From assembly GCA_032622095.1 (NCBI GenBank), contig CP136066.1, positions 60,482,609 to 60,546,608 on the forward strand: a stretch of 64,000 bases of DNA, given 5' to 3'. Below the pieces are notes generated by a model, which saw only the letters and a program-made list of their open reading frames with translations, made no database searches and was not told the origin of the DNA. Each line of letters opens with the position of its first letter. Within the stretch, counting starts at the first letter, position 1. Source of the stretch: Siphonodentalium dalli (Eukaryota; Mollusca; Scaphopoda; Gadilida; Siphonodentaliidae). This document shows positions 45,203 to 58,136 of this stretch, one piece after another. A program made the translations under genes and the position numbers.

Positions 45203-45978
45203 CTAGTTTATCTTCCCCCCTCCCCCCCCCCCCCGCCCTGATCATTCACTATCACTATGTGACTAAGAAAAACTATCATAGGTGACAAGGAAGCATGATT
45301 TTTCTGTAAAAAGAGACAATAATTATAGTTCGGAGATAAACTGGGTGATTTTCAATATAAAAAAATCTGAACAATAATGTCTCTGCCGAAGAAAAGACAT
45401 GCTTCCTTGCCACCAATGATAGTTTTTTCTAAGTCACATAGTCATAGTGAATGATAAAATGAGACTATCTCGCCAATAGATGTTAAGGTATGGAAAATCC
45501 AGGCGGGGGGAAGATAAACTAGGTAAATTCCAATGAAAATTCTGCCGAACTATAATTATTGTCTCTTTTACAGAAAAATCATGCTTCCTTGTCACCTATG
45601 ATAGTTTTTCTTAGTCACATAGTGATAGTGAACGATAAAATGAGATTAACTCGCCAATAGATGTTAAGGTATGGAAAATTCAGGCGGGGGCGGAGATAAA
45701 CTGGGTGATTTTCAATAAAAAAAAATCTGAACAATAATGTCTCTGCTGAAGAAAAGACATGCTTCCTTGCCACCAATGATAGTTTTTCTAAGTCACATAG
45801 TCATAGTGAATGATAAAATGAGACTATCACGCCTATAGATGTTAAGGTATGGAAAATTCAGGCGGGGGGGAAGATGATCAGGGCGGGGGGGGGGGGGGGG
45901 GGGGGGGGGTGATAACCTAGGTCAACTTCCCCCCCCCTGAGGGGGGGGGGGAAGTTGATCAGGGGGGGAGATAAACTA
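45203..45978. repeat. G/C-homopolymer-flanked inverted and tandem repeat block (copy B only)
   Basis: Ends CTAGTTTATCTTCCCCCC and GGGGGGGAGATAAACTA are inverted. Inside, units of roughly 170-190 bp containing TGATAGTTTTTCTAAGTCAC and ATAGATGTTAAGGTATGGAA repeat about three times, each closed by a GGCGGGGG run. A 25-base G run lies at about 45885-45909, next to a C-run/G-run palindrome (45921-45960). Copy A has unrelated DNA here (26270-26755). Confidence 0.8.
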
Positions 45979-46012
45979 TTACACCGGTAATTAGTAAATA
46001 AAGAGTTAAACT

Positions 46013-46505
46013 TTAACCCTTTCATAATGGGAGCTGCGCCAGTGTAGCATCAACCCTTCCATGACTGGAGCTTCCTGAAATTTTGCGAAAACCCTGTGCC
46101 AGGGCATTCCCTTATAAATGCGAGGTTCCCTATATAAGAGAATGCATTGGCCTAACACTATTTACCTTGTAAGGCAATGCATTCTCTTACATGTGCAAGG
46201 CTCCCTATGGGAAATGCACTGGCACATGAGCTTTAATGCTGCACCAGTGCAGCTGCCCGTCATGAAAGGGTTAAAGATCCTGTGCCAGTGCATTCACTTA
46301 TATATGCGAGTTACCCATAGGGAGCCTCACATATATAAGAGAATGCACTGGCTTACAAGGTCAATGTAAATATTGTTAGGCCAATGTATTCTCTTATATA
46401 TGCAAGGCTCACTTTGGGAGACTCACATACACATGTATATAAGAGAATGCATTGGCACAGGGTCTTCGCAAAAATTTCAGAAAGCTCCCATCATGAAAGG
46501 GTTAA
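46013..46505. mobile_element. Two adjoining TTAA MITEs, copy B
   Basis: TTAA at 46013-46016, 46271-46274 and 46502-46505; counterpart of 26782-27282 with small substitutions. Confidence 0.8.
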
Positions 46506-46764
46506 ATTATAGATCACTGAATGATAAACAAAAATGTTACTAACTCCGGCCTGATGTACTCAGTCAGGTCAGTGTACTTTCGCCGACTTTTTATGAAACC
46601 TAAACCTCATCAATCATACTAAAACCACTAAGTTGTTCATTTTGATTAAAAACGTGTGTTCGAGTTCATGTGTACTTAAATTTAGATGAATATACACAGT
46701 GGTGGTTTATGTGAAACCATTTAAAAACATTACATGAACATTACCATAAAATATACCAGTATAA

Positions 46765-46978
46765 CAGTAATGCCCTAAGTAATCGACCTCTTAACCACAG
46801 CAGAATTATGGGTAACCTTTCAGGATTTAGTCGGAAATATGGCTTGTTGCCATTCATCGGAAAACTCTTGGGGAGAGCTTTCCAATGAATGGCAACAAGC
46901 CATATTTCCAACTAAATCCTGAAAATTTACCCATAATTCTGCTGTGGTTAAGAGGTCGATTACTTAGGGGCGTTACTG
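46765..46978. mobile_element. Full-length CAGTAATGCCC hairpin element, copy B
   Basis: 214 bp with two arms of about 100 bp, ends CAGTAATGCCC and GGGGCGTTACTG, flanked by A-rich TA sites. Confidence 0.88.
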
Positions 46979-48270
46979 TAACAGCAGCAAGGGTCCATGA
47001 ACTTGAAATGTTGACATTAGTGCAGTGTCTGGAAACTCCAGACCAAGCCTTGAAATAATGTGTCTGTCATTTGCAGAATGAGGTCCCCCCAGAGGGTGAA
47101 TTTAGTGATGCTACCCCGCATAGTTGTCTAGCATCACCAAATTCACGCTCTGGGAACCTAATTTTGCTTAGAACTCATCTTCTGGGAAGTATCCATAATC
47201 TCAAATTAACATTGTTTTAGTTACTTTTTCCCTTCTGTTCAGTTTCTATATCCCATAATTTGCAGAATATAAAATGCATATTAATCAAAGTGACTAATGG
47301 GTGAACATCACCAACTTCGATCTGATCCATAGCAATTGAGGCCTAAGCAGAATGAGGTCCCCGGAGGGTGAAATTGGTGATTCTAGCCTGCCATGAGGAA
47401 TAGCATCACTAAATGTCACCGAGGTCATTTGAAGTCGTATATGTTCTCCAGTCATATTTATATGGGAACGGGTTATTTACCGCGTTATGTAGGAGCAAGC
47501 CTGAGTTTAGTGTGCCTGTCATTTGCATATGAGGTCCCCAGAAGGCGAATTTAGTGATGATATCCCGCATGCGGCTAGCATCACCAAATTCACCCTCTGG
47601 GGATCTCATTCTGCTTGGCCTCATCTGCTATGGGAGCATAGCAGGAAAGTATCACCAAATTCACCCTCTGGGGATCTCATTCTGCTTGGCCTCATCTGCA
47701 ATGGGAGATATAGCATCAGATTGAAGTTCCCAAATGGTGAATATTGTTATGTACACCCTTGGGAACCTCAATTATGTAATGTGTCGTCTGCCAATTTGGG
47801 GATATAGAGAAACTAAACTAAAAAGAAATAGAATATAGATGTGAAGAAGTTTCTATTGAAATTTGATAATAAAGAAACTTTCCAGAGAAGATGAGGTCCA
47901 AGCAGAATGAGATCCCCAGATGGTGAATTTAGTGATGCTAGCCTGCTAGTAGAATAAAATGATGAATACTCACTTCAATGTGAGACATCTTGCTGCCATT
48001 TTCGAGCAAATTATTACGTACATGTACATGTAGGAACCCCGCCCCATAATTAACCTTTAGAATAAATCCTCCCATTCACTGATAAAAGTATGCTGGAATG
48101 ATCACTTGTTCCTGTGTAGCGATGTCTAGATAATATAAGCGGCCAACAGGCAATAAAATACTATTGTTTACTCATTGCTTGAATATCCTCAAAATAGCAT
48201 AAATGGGGAATCGTGTAATAATGTGACCACAAGTATTACATTATCAATATTTACACAGATATATTCATTC

Positions 48271-48739
48271 CAAGCCTGAGTTTAGTGTGTCAGTCATTTG
48301 AAAAAATGAGGTCCCCAGAGGGTGAATTTAGTGACGCTATCCTGCATAGCTTAGCGGGCTAGCATCACTAAATTCACCCACTGGGGACCTCATTCTGCTT
48401 AGCCCTCATCTTCTCTGGATAGTTTCTTTATTATCAAATTTCTATTGAAACTTCTTCACACAGATTTTATTTCTTTATTAATTTAGGTTCTCTATATCCA
48501 CAAATTGACAGACAACAACACATTGCATAATCGATGTTCCCAATGGGTATACATCACAATATTCACCATTTGGGAACTTCAATCTGAGTCTATGTCTCCC
48601 ATGGCAGATGAGGCCATGCAGAATGAGGTCCCCAGAGGGTGAATTTGGTGATGCTAGCCTACTATGAGCGATAGCATCACTAAATTCACCCTCTGGGGAC
48701 CTCATTCTGAAAATGACAGACACACTAAATTCAGGTTTG
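48271..48739. mobile_element. GAGGTCCCC element with perfect 8-bp TSD, copy B
   Basis: Same insertion as 29937-30404: ATTCATTC at 48263-48270 and 48740-48747. Confidence 0.88.
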
Positions 48740-49836
48740 ATTCATTCACTGTGTGGACTGTATGGAACTTGAATGCTGGATGCTGGTCGGATTAAATTGG
48801 TCATCTGACACATGTTTCCATTTAGTGTGCAAATAACCGGCAACGCTTTATTGGAACATATTCAGTTCTTAAATAGTCTCTATGTTTGTAAAGTCGAGTG
48901 TAAATATAGGTATAGGTTTTTATTTTATTTCGTTCCAAAGAGTATAATGTAATTTGGTCTGATATTTTTAAATGTGGAATAATTGAACAATCAACATCTA
49001 TTTCTTTAAAGGATTAATGCCCCATGCCTGTGTTAGTTAACCCTTTGCATGCTGAATGAATTCTCCCACTCAGTTATAAAAGTATACATTGGAATGGTCT
49101 ATTATTCATCTGGAGGGGTGTTCAGGAATTATGAGCAGACGACAGACAGAAGAACTTATAATACAAGAAGAATTCCTATTCATTGTTGGGAAATGTTCAA
49201 ATAATAAGTTCAATAAACAGCCATATTATCTGAACATTTAACAGGGAATTACTCGTCCTGAGTATTTAGTTCAGAAACGGTTAAGATCCCAAATTACACC
49301 TACTCATGTGCTACATGTACATGTACTTTAGAAAAAAATGGGGGCTTTTTTTCAGCCATTTTCATCATCGAAGCAAGATCAAAAGTTCAGACTGGCACAC
49401 TGGAGTTACGGTGATTATAAGAAAAAAAAGATGTTCAAATGGATATCTTCCAGGTATTTACATTTGCATGTTTTGATTCTATATGAAAATCACCAACGAT
49501 ATTGAAAGCTTGGACCAGAACATTGTAAGGATTTCAAATTCATGGCACAAAACAAATCATGTTTTTAAAGCTAATATATATATCAGATGTACATGTATGG
49601 CTTCAAATGCGCTTGCATCAGTGAGCATGAACAAATTCTCATTTCTTATCGAATTGGTCATGTATCAACCAGAATGGCACATTGAGATGTCCCTCAACTC
49701 AGATCAAGCTTGAAAATCGGTCCCAATTTTAGTCGGGGATTCGAACTTGCGCCAACATCGTACATGTATTTAGATACTAGTACTAGTATATGCTATATTT
49801 GAATTTTGGAGACTTGTAAAAATAATTTGTACATAC

Positions 49837-50045
49837 CTGCAAAGCCTCGAATGTAACTGACAGAATTCGAGGCATCCGTATGGAATTATCATTCAAGTGT
49901 TCGATGACAACCTCACGTAGCTTTGTGAAATCTGTCTGCTGATTGGTCGTTTTCGTCCCGATGTACTTCAATGAACTAAAGGCATCAATTGTCATCTTCA
50001 ACTCCTTGAAACGTTCTTTTAGTAAAAGTTCAGGAGTTTTGTCCC
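49837..50045 (-). CDS. ZFYVE1: ZFYVE1 exon: C-terminal part of the NTPase region, copy B
   Basis: Second copy of the exon at 31655-31447 with the same boundaries, phases and protein. The only coding difference I see is CGT versus CGG for one Arg in KLREVV. Either an allele placed in tandem by the assembly or a true duplicate; see the entry for the duplicated block. Confidence 0.88.
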
Positions 50046-50120
50046 CTAGAAATTTGAAATGGGAGAAAATGTAGCAATACACAATTTCCTATAATTCTGG
50101 CCAACTCAGAGGAGGAGGTA

Positions 50121-50268
50121 CAGTAATGCCCTAATTAATCGACTCCATAACCACAGCAAAATTATGGGTAATTTTTCAGGATTTAGTTGGAAATATGGCT
50201 TGTTGCCATTCATCGGAAAGCTCTCCCCGAGAGCGTTCCGATGAATGGCATTACTTAGGGCATTACTG
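50121..50268. mobile_element. CAGTAATGCCC hairpin, internally deleted, copy B
   Basis: Right arm goes from GATGAATGGCA directly to TTACTTAGGGCATTACTG. The lesion differs from that in copy A at the same locus. Confidence 0.85.
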
Positions 50269-51155
50269 TACTGTACTTTCTATACTGAGCCATTATCTTT
50301 TCCACAGAAGTGGTAGCACGCTGATCATCCTATAATACCCACTGCGGGCAAATACTGAGTAAACCCTATTGCATGCACGAGTGAAGACTACAGGTACATG
50401 TAGGTTTGTTTTGAGGGAAATTTTGTCATTAATTGTTTTTCTTTGGATACAAGTCTGGATCCACGAGCTGCTTGATGAACCCATCTTCAGCCAAATGTCA
50501 ACAGTTCGACGAATAAAACTCCATAAAGTGACGAAATGCTCAATGAGTTGTGAGAAATAGCTTCAATTTTTCAAATTTGTGTGTTTTCAGCTCCAAGATG
50601 AGTGCGTGGTGATACATATAAACTTGGATATCGTTGTCAACGTTACATTGTTATAGATAGTTTAGGAAACTAAATCTACATTTAAATGTATATTTGCTGC
50701 ATTTAAGTAGGAAAATATTGACAAGTGCATGTGATACTGCACAGTGTCTGAGTAAACCCCGAAGCGGGCACGATTTCGGCCGCATCGCAGTTTACTCCTG
50801 CCCGCATTACGTTTTACTTTATCGATGCAAGTTATGTTTGGAAAGATGTCTTTATTCGAGTTACTGGAAAGAGATTTGGGTTTTTTAGTATAAAAACATG
50901 TCACGGGTAAAGTGTCCCATATAGATTGTTCCATGTTTTCAAAAAATTTCTCGAGAAGTGTTTGCAGTGAAAGTTTTGCTGAATGAAACTTAAATTTACC
51001 CCGAATTCCGAATGCGCTCCACTAAGATTGTGTTTTTCTCCAGTTATCTGAATTTTATCTCAACTCGTGTCACAGCATAAAAAGGCATTGCCTATCATAT
51101 ATATGTCTTCCATTGGCCTGGTTGGTACAACTTGTAATTGAATACTTTTAACTGA

Positions 51156-51397
51156 TTAAACCTTTGAGTGCCAGGGGCGATCTCATCGACCCTAAACCTA
51201 CAAAATAAGTCTGTTAAAGAATATAAGAATAAATTATTAAAATTGTAAAAAATTGTAAAAAAAAAAAAAAAATGTTAGGCCAATGCATTCTCTTATATAT
51301 GCGAGGCGACCTATGGTCGACTCACATATATAAGAGAATGCATTGGCACAGGGTATATGGGTTGATACAAAAATCGACCTGGCACTCAAAGGGTTAA
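51156..51397. mobile_element. TTAA MITE, CCCTTTGAGTGCCAGG type, copy B, complete
   Basis: TTAA at 51156-51159 and 51394-51397. Same family as 136-336. Confidence 0.88.
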
Positions 51398-53014
51398 ACT
51401 AGCCCTGGTATGAAAAACGCTAGCTGTTATAGCCCGATGTGCGTTTACTGATGCCTGCACCGTGGTTTACCGCCCGCAGCAGGGATTATAGGATAGGCAT
51501 AAAGAAATGTTTGTAATTTGGTTTGTTCGTACAATTTGTAAATGAGTTATGCTCCTTGGTTTGCACACACAAAACACCCAATTTTACCATATTTTTTTTT
51601 TTACTAAAATTTTACTATTTTCAACCCAGAGGCAGAGAGGATGTCAGAAAAAATGTCATCGCTGCAATTTCAAAATATAGTCTTGCAAGTGCAAATGACA
51701 AAATTAAAGGACGAGAATTTGGCTATTTTCCTATATGGTAACCCGTCACACAGAGATGGCTGGAACTGAATACGAAAAATAATATTCAAATTTTGCACTT
51801 TTTTGTAAAATAATTAAACCATCAAACCAGTAATGTTACATTCACCACATGCTACATGTACACTGGCAGTTATTCTCATCAGACCACCAGATACTTATTT
51901 TTCGCAACACATGAAATCATATATCGCTACCAAATGTTCACATCACAGAGAGAACGAGGAGGGTTTTGGGAGTGCGTGTTTGAACTTACCTACTTTTCAA
52001 CAGGTTAGAAATCTCATGCAAGAAATACAGTAATGCCCTAAATAATCGACTCCTTGTATCCATACAAGCTTACGTTAGCCAGCCCAGTAGTCAAACATAC
52101 ATGTCTACATTCGTTCCACTCTGTATTCCGTCTTTTAAAAAATCCTCCTTATGCGACTTGCCGAAAACCGCCGCAGACAACAACTTAATCGTAATGTCGT
52201 TGCGATTTTTATTTTCGTTGTTTGACTAAACCTCGAACTTAACGAATAATTGATGATGGAACCCCACTAAACCAAAGTTATTTGCAGTATAAAAGTCCAC
52301 TCAATGAGTACCGATACCGACCCGGTTTGCGGTACTGAACACCAGTACGGAACCGTTACCGAAAGTTGTGGTACCGTCAGTACATTGGCAACCCTGGTAC
52401 CATATCTATGGTCCCAAAGTTTTTAGTAAATGTTTCCCTTCCGTTCAGTTTCTATATCCCCTAATTTGCAGAAGATAAATTGCATAATTGAGGTGACTAA
52501 TGGGTGAACATCACCAACTTCAACTGGGGATCTTCATTCTGATCATAGGTCTCCCATAACAGTTGAGGCCAAAGCAGAATGAGGTTCCCACAGGGTAAAT
52601 TTGGTGATGCTAGCCTGCTGTAAGGGATATGGGCTCTTTCACGTTAAAGGTTGACCACAAGTGGCCAAATAGGGTGCAAAAAAGTTTTTTTCAAATTACT
52701 TTTTATTCATTAATTCATGTTAGGAACATCATACTGGATGATCTGGATCGTGAACTAAACTTTCAGAGCCGGATCAAGTGTATTTTGATTTTTAAGGCTT
52801 GGTCTATGCAGGATTCCCTCAAAATTGAAAATGCTGAACAACTAATTTCTAATGTCTGAATTTTAACTATTATGCATCTGTTTCCGGGACGATATCACAT
52901 GACATTGAGCATTGAACAATCAGAGAACATATATGTCAAAATTACTGGAAAAATCTTTGAATTTCCATATTTTTTTAATTTATATGTAAATTAAGAACTC
53001 TTAATATTCATATT

Positions 53015-54378
53015 TAGAGCTGAAACGGTTAGACGGATAACCGGTTAGCATCCGGTTAGCGACGTAACCAGTTAGAAAAAAATGAACCGGACGTAACCGC
53101 ATCCCGTTGTCAGTTGAATGTGAATAATCCTCAAAATATTAGGTTAAATGATGCAAAAACTAATACTAAATCCTGTGTCACCGATAGTAGTAGTGGTACA
53201 CACGGTAGTATCAGATACTTAGTAGCAATTCTCGAACTGTCTGGAAGTGTCGGCGACCTTCAATCAATTCCGACCCTTTGAAGTTTTCTCTGATCTTCCG
53301 ACAAAAGCATGTGTGCAGTCACTGTGTAGGCCTATCAAGTCTGCATACACACAAGGAAGTGACAACGTAAAAGTGGCGTTGTGTGGCAATGCGTGCTTTC
53401 GTAACTTAATAGTTAATACTGCACGAAGCAACATGGATTCAAATTAGAATCACACCACGACATACTAAAACTGTTTTACAGTGGGGTTATAAAAACTATG
53501 TAAGTCGACAAAGTTTGAAGATTGAGATCAGCTGCACAATGTCTTCACTCTTCCCGTTCTTCCTCCCTGTTGTGATCTAATATGATCAATTCAATTGAGT
53601 GACCAAACAGACATCGTAGTTGAAGCAACCCAAAACTTCTTCAATGATCTTCCCTTTTATCAAGGAAATTGATGCTCCATGCTACTCTGTAACTGGTTGT
53701 GCTTGTGGGACTAATTGACACTCAATTTGGCAGTAATTGCTATATGTTAAGTGATTGCATACTAAAACCGAAACCGAGGGTTTTTTACCAAAAGTTTACC
53801 AAAAAACCAAAACCGAAACGTAAATTCTATAACCTCCCAAAACTAGTGTCCGCGATCATGATACCGACGAATAGCTCGAATACTGAATAGGACTGCGAGT
53901 CTGACCTAACTGACCTTCCTTTTTGTTCTATAGTTATTACTTTCTTGTCTTTATATATAATTCATTGGAGGATATACCAATGATGATAATGATATATTAC
54001 AGATCTTTAATATATAGTTTTGTTACTCGTTTTACCAATACCCATACTATTGTTACTCGTTTAACAAATGCCCCAACATATGCTGATCACGGCAAATAAG
54101 CGATCCCCCCCTGCCATTCACAAATTTCACTTGCTCATTCCCCATCACGAGAGCCAGCAAAAGAACAGTGAATGCTTTTTTTGAAGATCGTTAAATGCCG
54201 TGAATAAGGTCTTTATTTCAGCTACTATTTCTCACCTAGGTTTGTCCCTGGAGCATGGCATAATGTCGACATAATTAGTGTGAGAGAAGTCCGCTAGAAA
54301 TTAGTGGTTAACCGGTTAAAATCCGGCTAACCCCAACGGTTAACCGGTTAGAAGAATGGGTCAACCGTTTCAGCTCTA
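53015..54378. mobile_element. 1.36-kb hAT-like non-autonomous element, copy B
   Basis: TSD TTCATATT at 53007-53014 and 54379-54386; ends TAGAGCTGAAACGGTTAGAC and GTCAACCGTTTCAGCTCTA. Open frames inside (for example 53247-53447) differ from copy A by frameshift and are not considered genes. Confidence 0.88.
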
Positions 54379-55389
54379 TTCATATTCCCTAATTGTTATT
54401 CTCTGATAATAGAAAGATGCTTCAGTAGTGTAAAGATTTTACTTCTCAAGGAAGTGCATGCTTCAATGATTGTAATATTGAAAGCATTTAAAAAATCGGA
54501 CAAAAATTTACTCAATAAGAGCATATTTAAAAATTGCCAATTTCCACTGACTTATTCTCGGAGAGGACACACTTTTTTAACATTCATTCACTGTAGACAT
54601 CAGAGTCTTGTAACTCAATCATAGAAAGATTGCCCATTTTCATTGTCTTGTTATATATTTTAGAGAACTGGAATAGACCTGTCAAACTGAGAAATGAGAA
54701 GATAAACATATTGAGACACTTGGAAACATGACTCGACAAATGATAAGTTGGGGCAAAATCTGTTGTCTCATAACCGGTTTTTGTGTACCCATACCATAGT
54801 ATGGTACACGTAATGTTGATGTTCAGATTGACCACTCATCGTCCGTCCGTCTCTATCTGTACGTAGACATTTTATGCACGGTGCGATAACTCAAACATTT
54901 TCTATCCAATCGGAACCAAATTTGTACGAGTTTCTCATCCCAAAATGCAGGATGAGTTTGAAAATGGGTTTGATCCGATTGTGAAATAGAGGTATGGGCC
55001 TTTTTCGACTTAGAATTCACACATTCTGTGATGACTCAAACATGTTTTTATCTGATTGGAACCAAATATTTTGGTTTGTGATTTCACAGCCCAAAATACA
55101 GATCAAGTTCGAACATGGGTTTGATCCATTTTTTTTACTGGAGTTATGGCCCTTTTTCGACTTACAATTATTAAGATGTGAGGTTTACTGATTAATACAG
55201 GGTTTACTATATAAGAGACAAGAGACACCTGAGACAAGGCGAATTATCGAAATAGAGTTAGTTTTAGCTGTCATATGTTAGCCCTATTACAATATATTCA
55301 GATTTGAACCCTTTCCAACATTTGTTCCCCTTCATTACATTTGTAAAAGCTGTGGAGACTCGTGTACATGTATACATATACATGCATAT

Positions 55390-55567
55390 GGAAATATTGG
55401 CCTATAAACAATATTTACATGTACCCTGACCTTGTAAGCCAGTGCATTCTCTTACATGTATATGTATATATGCAAGGATCCCTATGGGAGACTCGCATAT
55501 ATAAAAGAATGTACTCGCACAGGACCTTTAATGCTGAACCAGTGCAACTCCATCATGAAAGGATTAA
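55390..55567. mobile_element. TTAA MITE remnant, copy B (truncated in copy A at 36895-37010)
   Basis: Hairpin GCCAGTGCATTCTCTTACAT ... CGCATATATAAAAGAATG and right end CATCATGAAAGGA then TTAA (55564-55567). In copy A the sequence jumps from AAAAGAA to TTCACCAGGAT, losing about 165 bp with the element's right end. Confidence 0.7.
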
Positions 55568-56585
55568 GAAATTGTGGAGGGTTATAGAGTTTGTTTTGAT
55601 TTATTGAGGGTTATCATCATTTCAGTTGCTAAAGCATATTGCAACATTGTCCATTTTATGGGCAGAGAAAATTCACCAGGATACCTCCCCCACCCACCCC
55701 CAAGAAAGCAACTAACAAACTTGCTTAGATGCACGAAGAAGGTTATCGTTGGCGTCCATCCGCGTATATCACAAATCTGGGCCTATTAGGATTTGAACCA
55801 GCTTCACCATCGTTGGGCTTTTTACTGTATGTTGGAATAATTTGTGATACACCTAACCAACAGTCACAGACATTTGCAGAATGAGGTCCCCAAAGGGTGA
55901 ATTTAGTAACGCTACCATGCACAGCAGTTGGCATCACTATATTCACCCTCTGGAGACCTCATTCTGCTTACTCTCAGGTGCCTAATAATCGTGACGGCCT
56001 AATGATAGTAATAGATGGTGATTTATGCTGAAAATAATAATAGTGATGGCGATTTCACTCTATGTCCCAATGCCAAATAATAGTGATCATTGGGAATTTT
56101 CTCCAAAATTAATAATCTTACTGACACTATTACTAGGCACCTGAGAGTAGGCCTCATCTTCTCTGGAAAGCATCTTTATTATCATATACAGTAATGCTCT
56201 AATTAATCGACCTCTTAACCAAAGCAGAATTATGGGTAACTTGTCAGGATTTAGTCGGAAATATGGCTTGTTGCCATTCATCGGAAAGCTCTCGGGGAGA
56301 GCTTTCTGATGAATGGCAACAAGCCGTATTTCCGACTAAATCCTGAAAAGTTACCCATAATTCTGCTGTGGTTAAGGGGTTGATTAATTAGGGCATTACT
56401 GTATGGGAGCTCAAATCTGCATCTAGGTCTCCCATAGTAGATGAGGACATGAAGAATGAGTCAACTAGGGAACATCCCTAAATTCACCCTCCAGGGACCT
56501 TATTCTGCAAATGTCCGGCACCATATTCAGCATGCTTTGTACCATGTGATGTAATAGTACAGCTATCCTTAAAGTAATACCGGTA

Positions 56586-57091
56586 TCTCATATATATTTT
56601 GAAGACCTCTGTTTGTTTGTCTGTATGTTTGTCTGTCATTGATACAAATCTAAGATTCTCGACCGATCGGGACGAAACTTGGTACGTGTGTGTAGTTTGA
56701 CCAGGCGGTCGACCTTGTCGTATTGGCGAGCCCGTGCGGCGCCCGCTTCGCGCATGCGCAGACGAGATCTCGGAAACGGGTGGAGCTATCGACTTGAAAT
56801 TTGCTATGTGAATGTATCTTGCCCCGGATACAAATTTTATCGGGTCGCCGAGCCCGTGCGACACCAGCTTCGCGCATGCGCAGACCAGATCTCAGAAACG
56901 GGTGGAGCTATCGACTTGAAATTTGGTATGTGAATGTAACTTGCCCCGGATACGAATTTTATCGGGTCGCCAAGCCCGTGCGACGCCAGCTTCGCGCATG
57001 CGCAGACCAGATCTCGGAAACGGGTGGAGCTATCGATTTGATTGAAATTTCGTTTTTGAATAGCCCGGACAACGTCGGGCTCATCGGCTAG
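56586..57091. mobile_element. Non-autonomous Helitron-like element, copy B
   Basis: Same termini and internal 122-bp units as 37924-38437. Confidence 0.75.
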
Positions 57092-57625
57092 TATCATATA
57101 ATCTAGTTTCACCCCGGTAATACCGCAGTAACCACCAGCACGGCGTTAATGTTACGGTCTGGTTACCACTTCAAAACTGCGATGCATCCTGGATTTAAAG
57201 CAACTAAAAACAAATTTCGAACAGAAATGTCATAATTACAACAATGTAGCACACCATGAACTTGACATGACTTTGATGTTGCCGACATTGTTTCAGCTGT
57301 CAAATTATAAACTCCACCCATCGCCTGCTGTCAGGCCGCATTGATTGGCATTACAAATATGTGTATTAACTTAACGCTATCCTCATGGACATATTCTTTT
57401 TTTCAACTTTTGGTGTGACGACCCGCTAATAGACTGCAGTATCGTAACTGCACGCAGTGCACAGTACCGTAATTCCACCGCAGAGATCGTCTCGTTACCA
57501 CTGTGGATACGTATACTTCCGGTAATGCTGCGGTCATCACCAGAGTATCACCCCGTTTTTCAAGTCAAATACTTTGAGGATAGCGGTACTCAACATATTG
57601 TAATCAAAGTAATGGTATAACTCAC

Positions 57626-58136
57626 TTTTTCCAGTTCCATAACTATCGGTGTGAGTCGTCTCATGGAATATTAAAACTGCTGGACCCAATGTTGAAACGG
57701 AATCTGTGACACCACATCTCTTAGCAACACTACGAAGTTCTTCAGAGAAATGTCTCATATAAGCCACAGAGGCATCACTCAAAAATGAGAACATATCATT
57801 GTGCAACCGTTCCGCTCGAGTTCTGTATATAACAATATCTGTTATAGCAAGAACTTTTAATAGAAGCCTCGTCCGTTGGTTTTGGTTGGATGTCACACCA
57901 AGCAAGCCCTCGGTGTCAATCACTACCGTTCGGTTAATTGGGTCATAAGATGCCCAAACCCCGAGCGTGCATGAAGCCTGATGAGCAGATTCGGGAAACA
58001 CCTGCTTCCCTCCAAAAAATGTGTGGTTTAATGTGTGTGATTTTCCATCGCCTGTGTTGCCAAATATAGCGACTATCTTGACTTTTGTATCTTTATCACA
58101 GCCTAACTTTATCACAAAATTTTCAGAGCTGTCAAC
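57626..58136 (-). CDS. ZFYVE1: ZFYVE1 exon: P-loop NTPase domain, copy B
   Basis: Second copy of the NTPase exon with an identical predicted protein, including GNTGDGKS and DTEG. I count five nucleotide differences from copy A, all synonymous (in Thr, Asp, Asn, Ser and Asp codons). The acceptor and GTGAGT donor are conserved. No exon for the N-terminal zinc-binding region of ZFYVE1 was recognised between here and base 64000. Confidence 0.88.
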
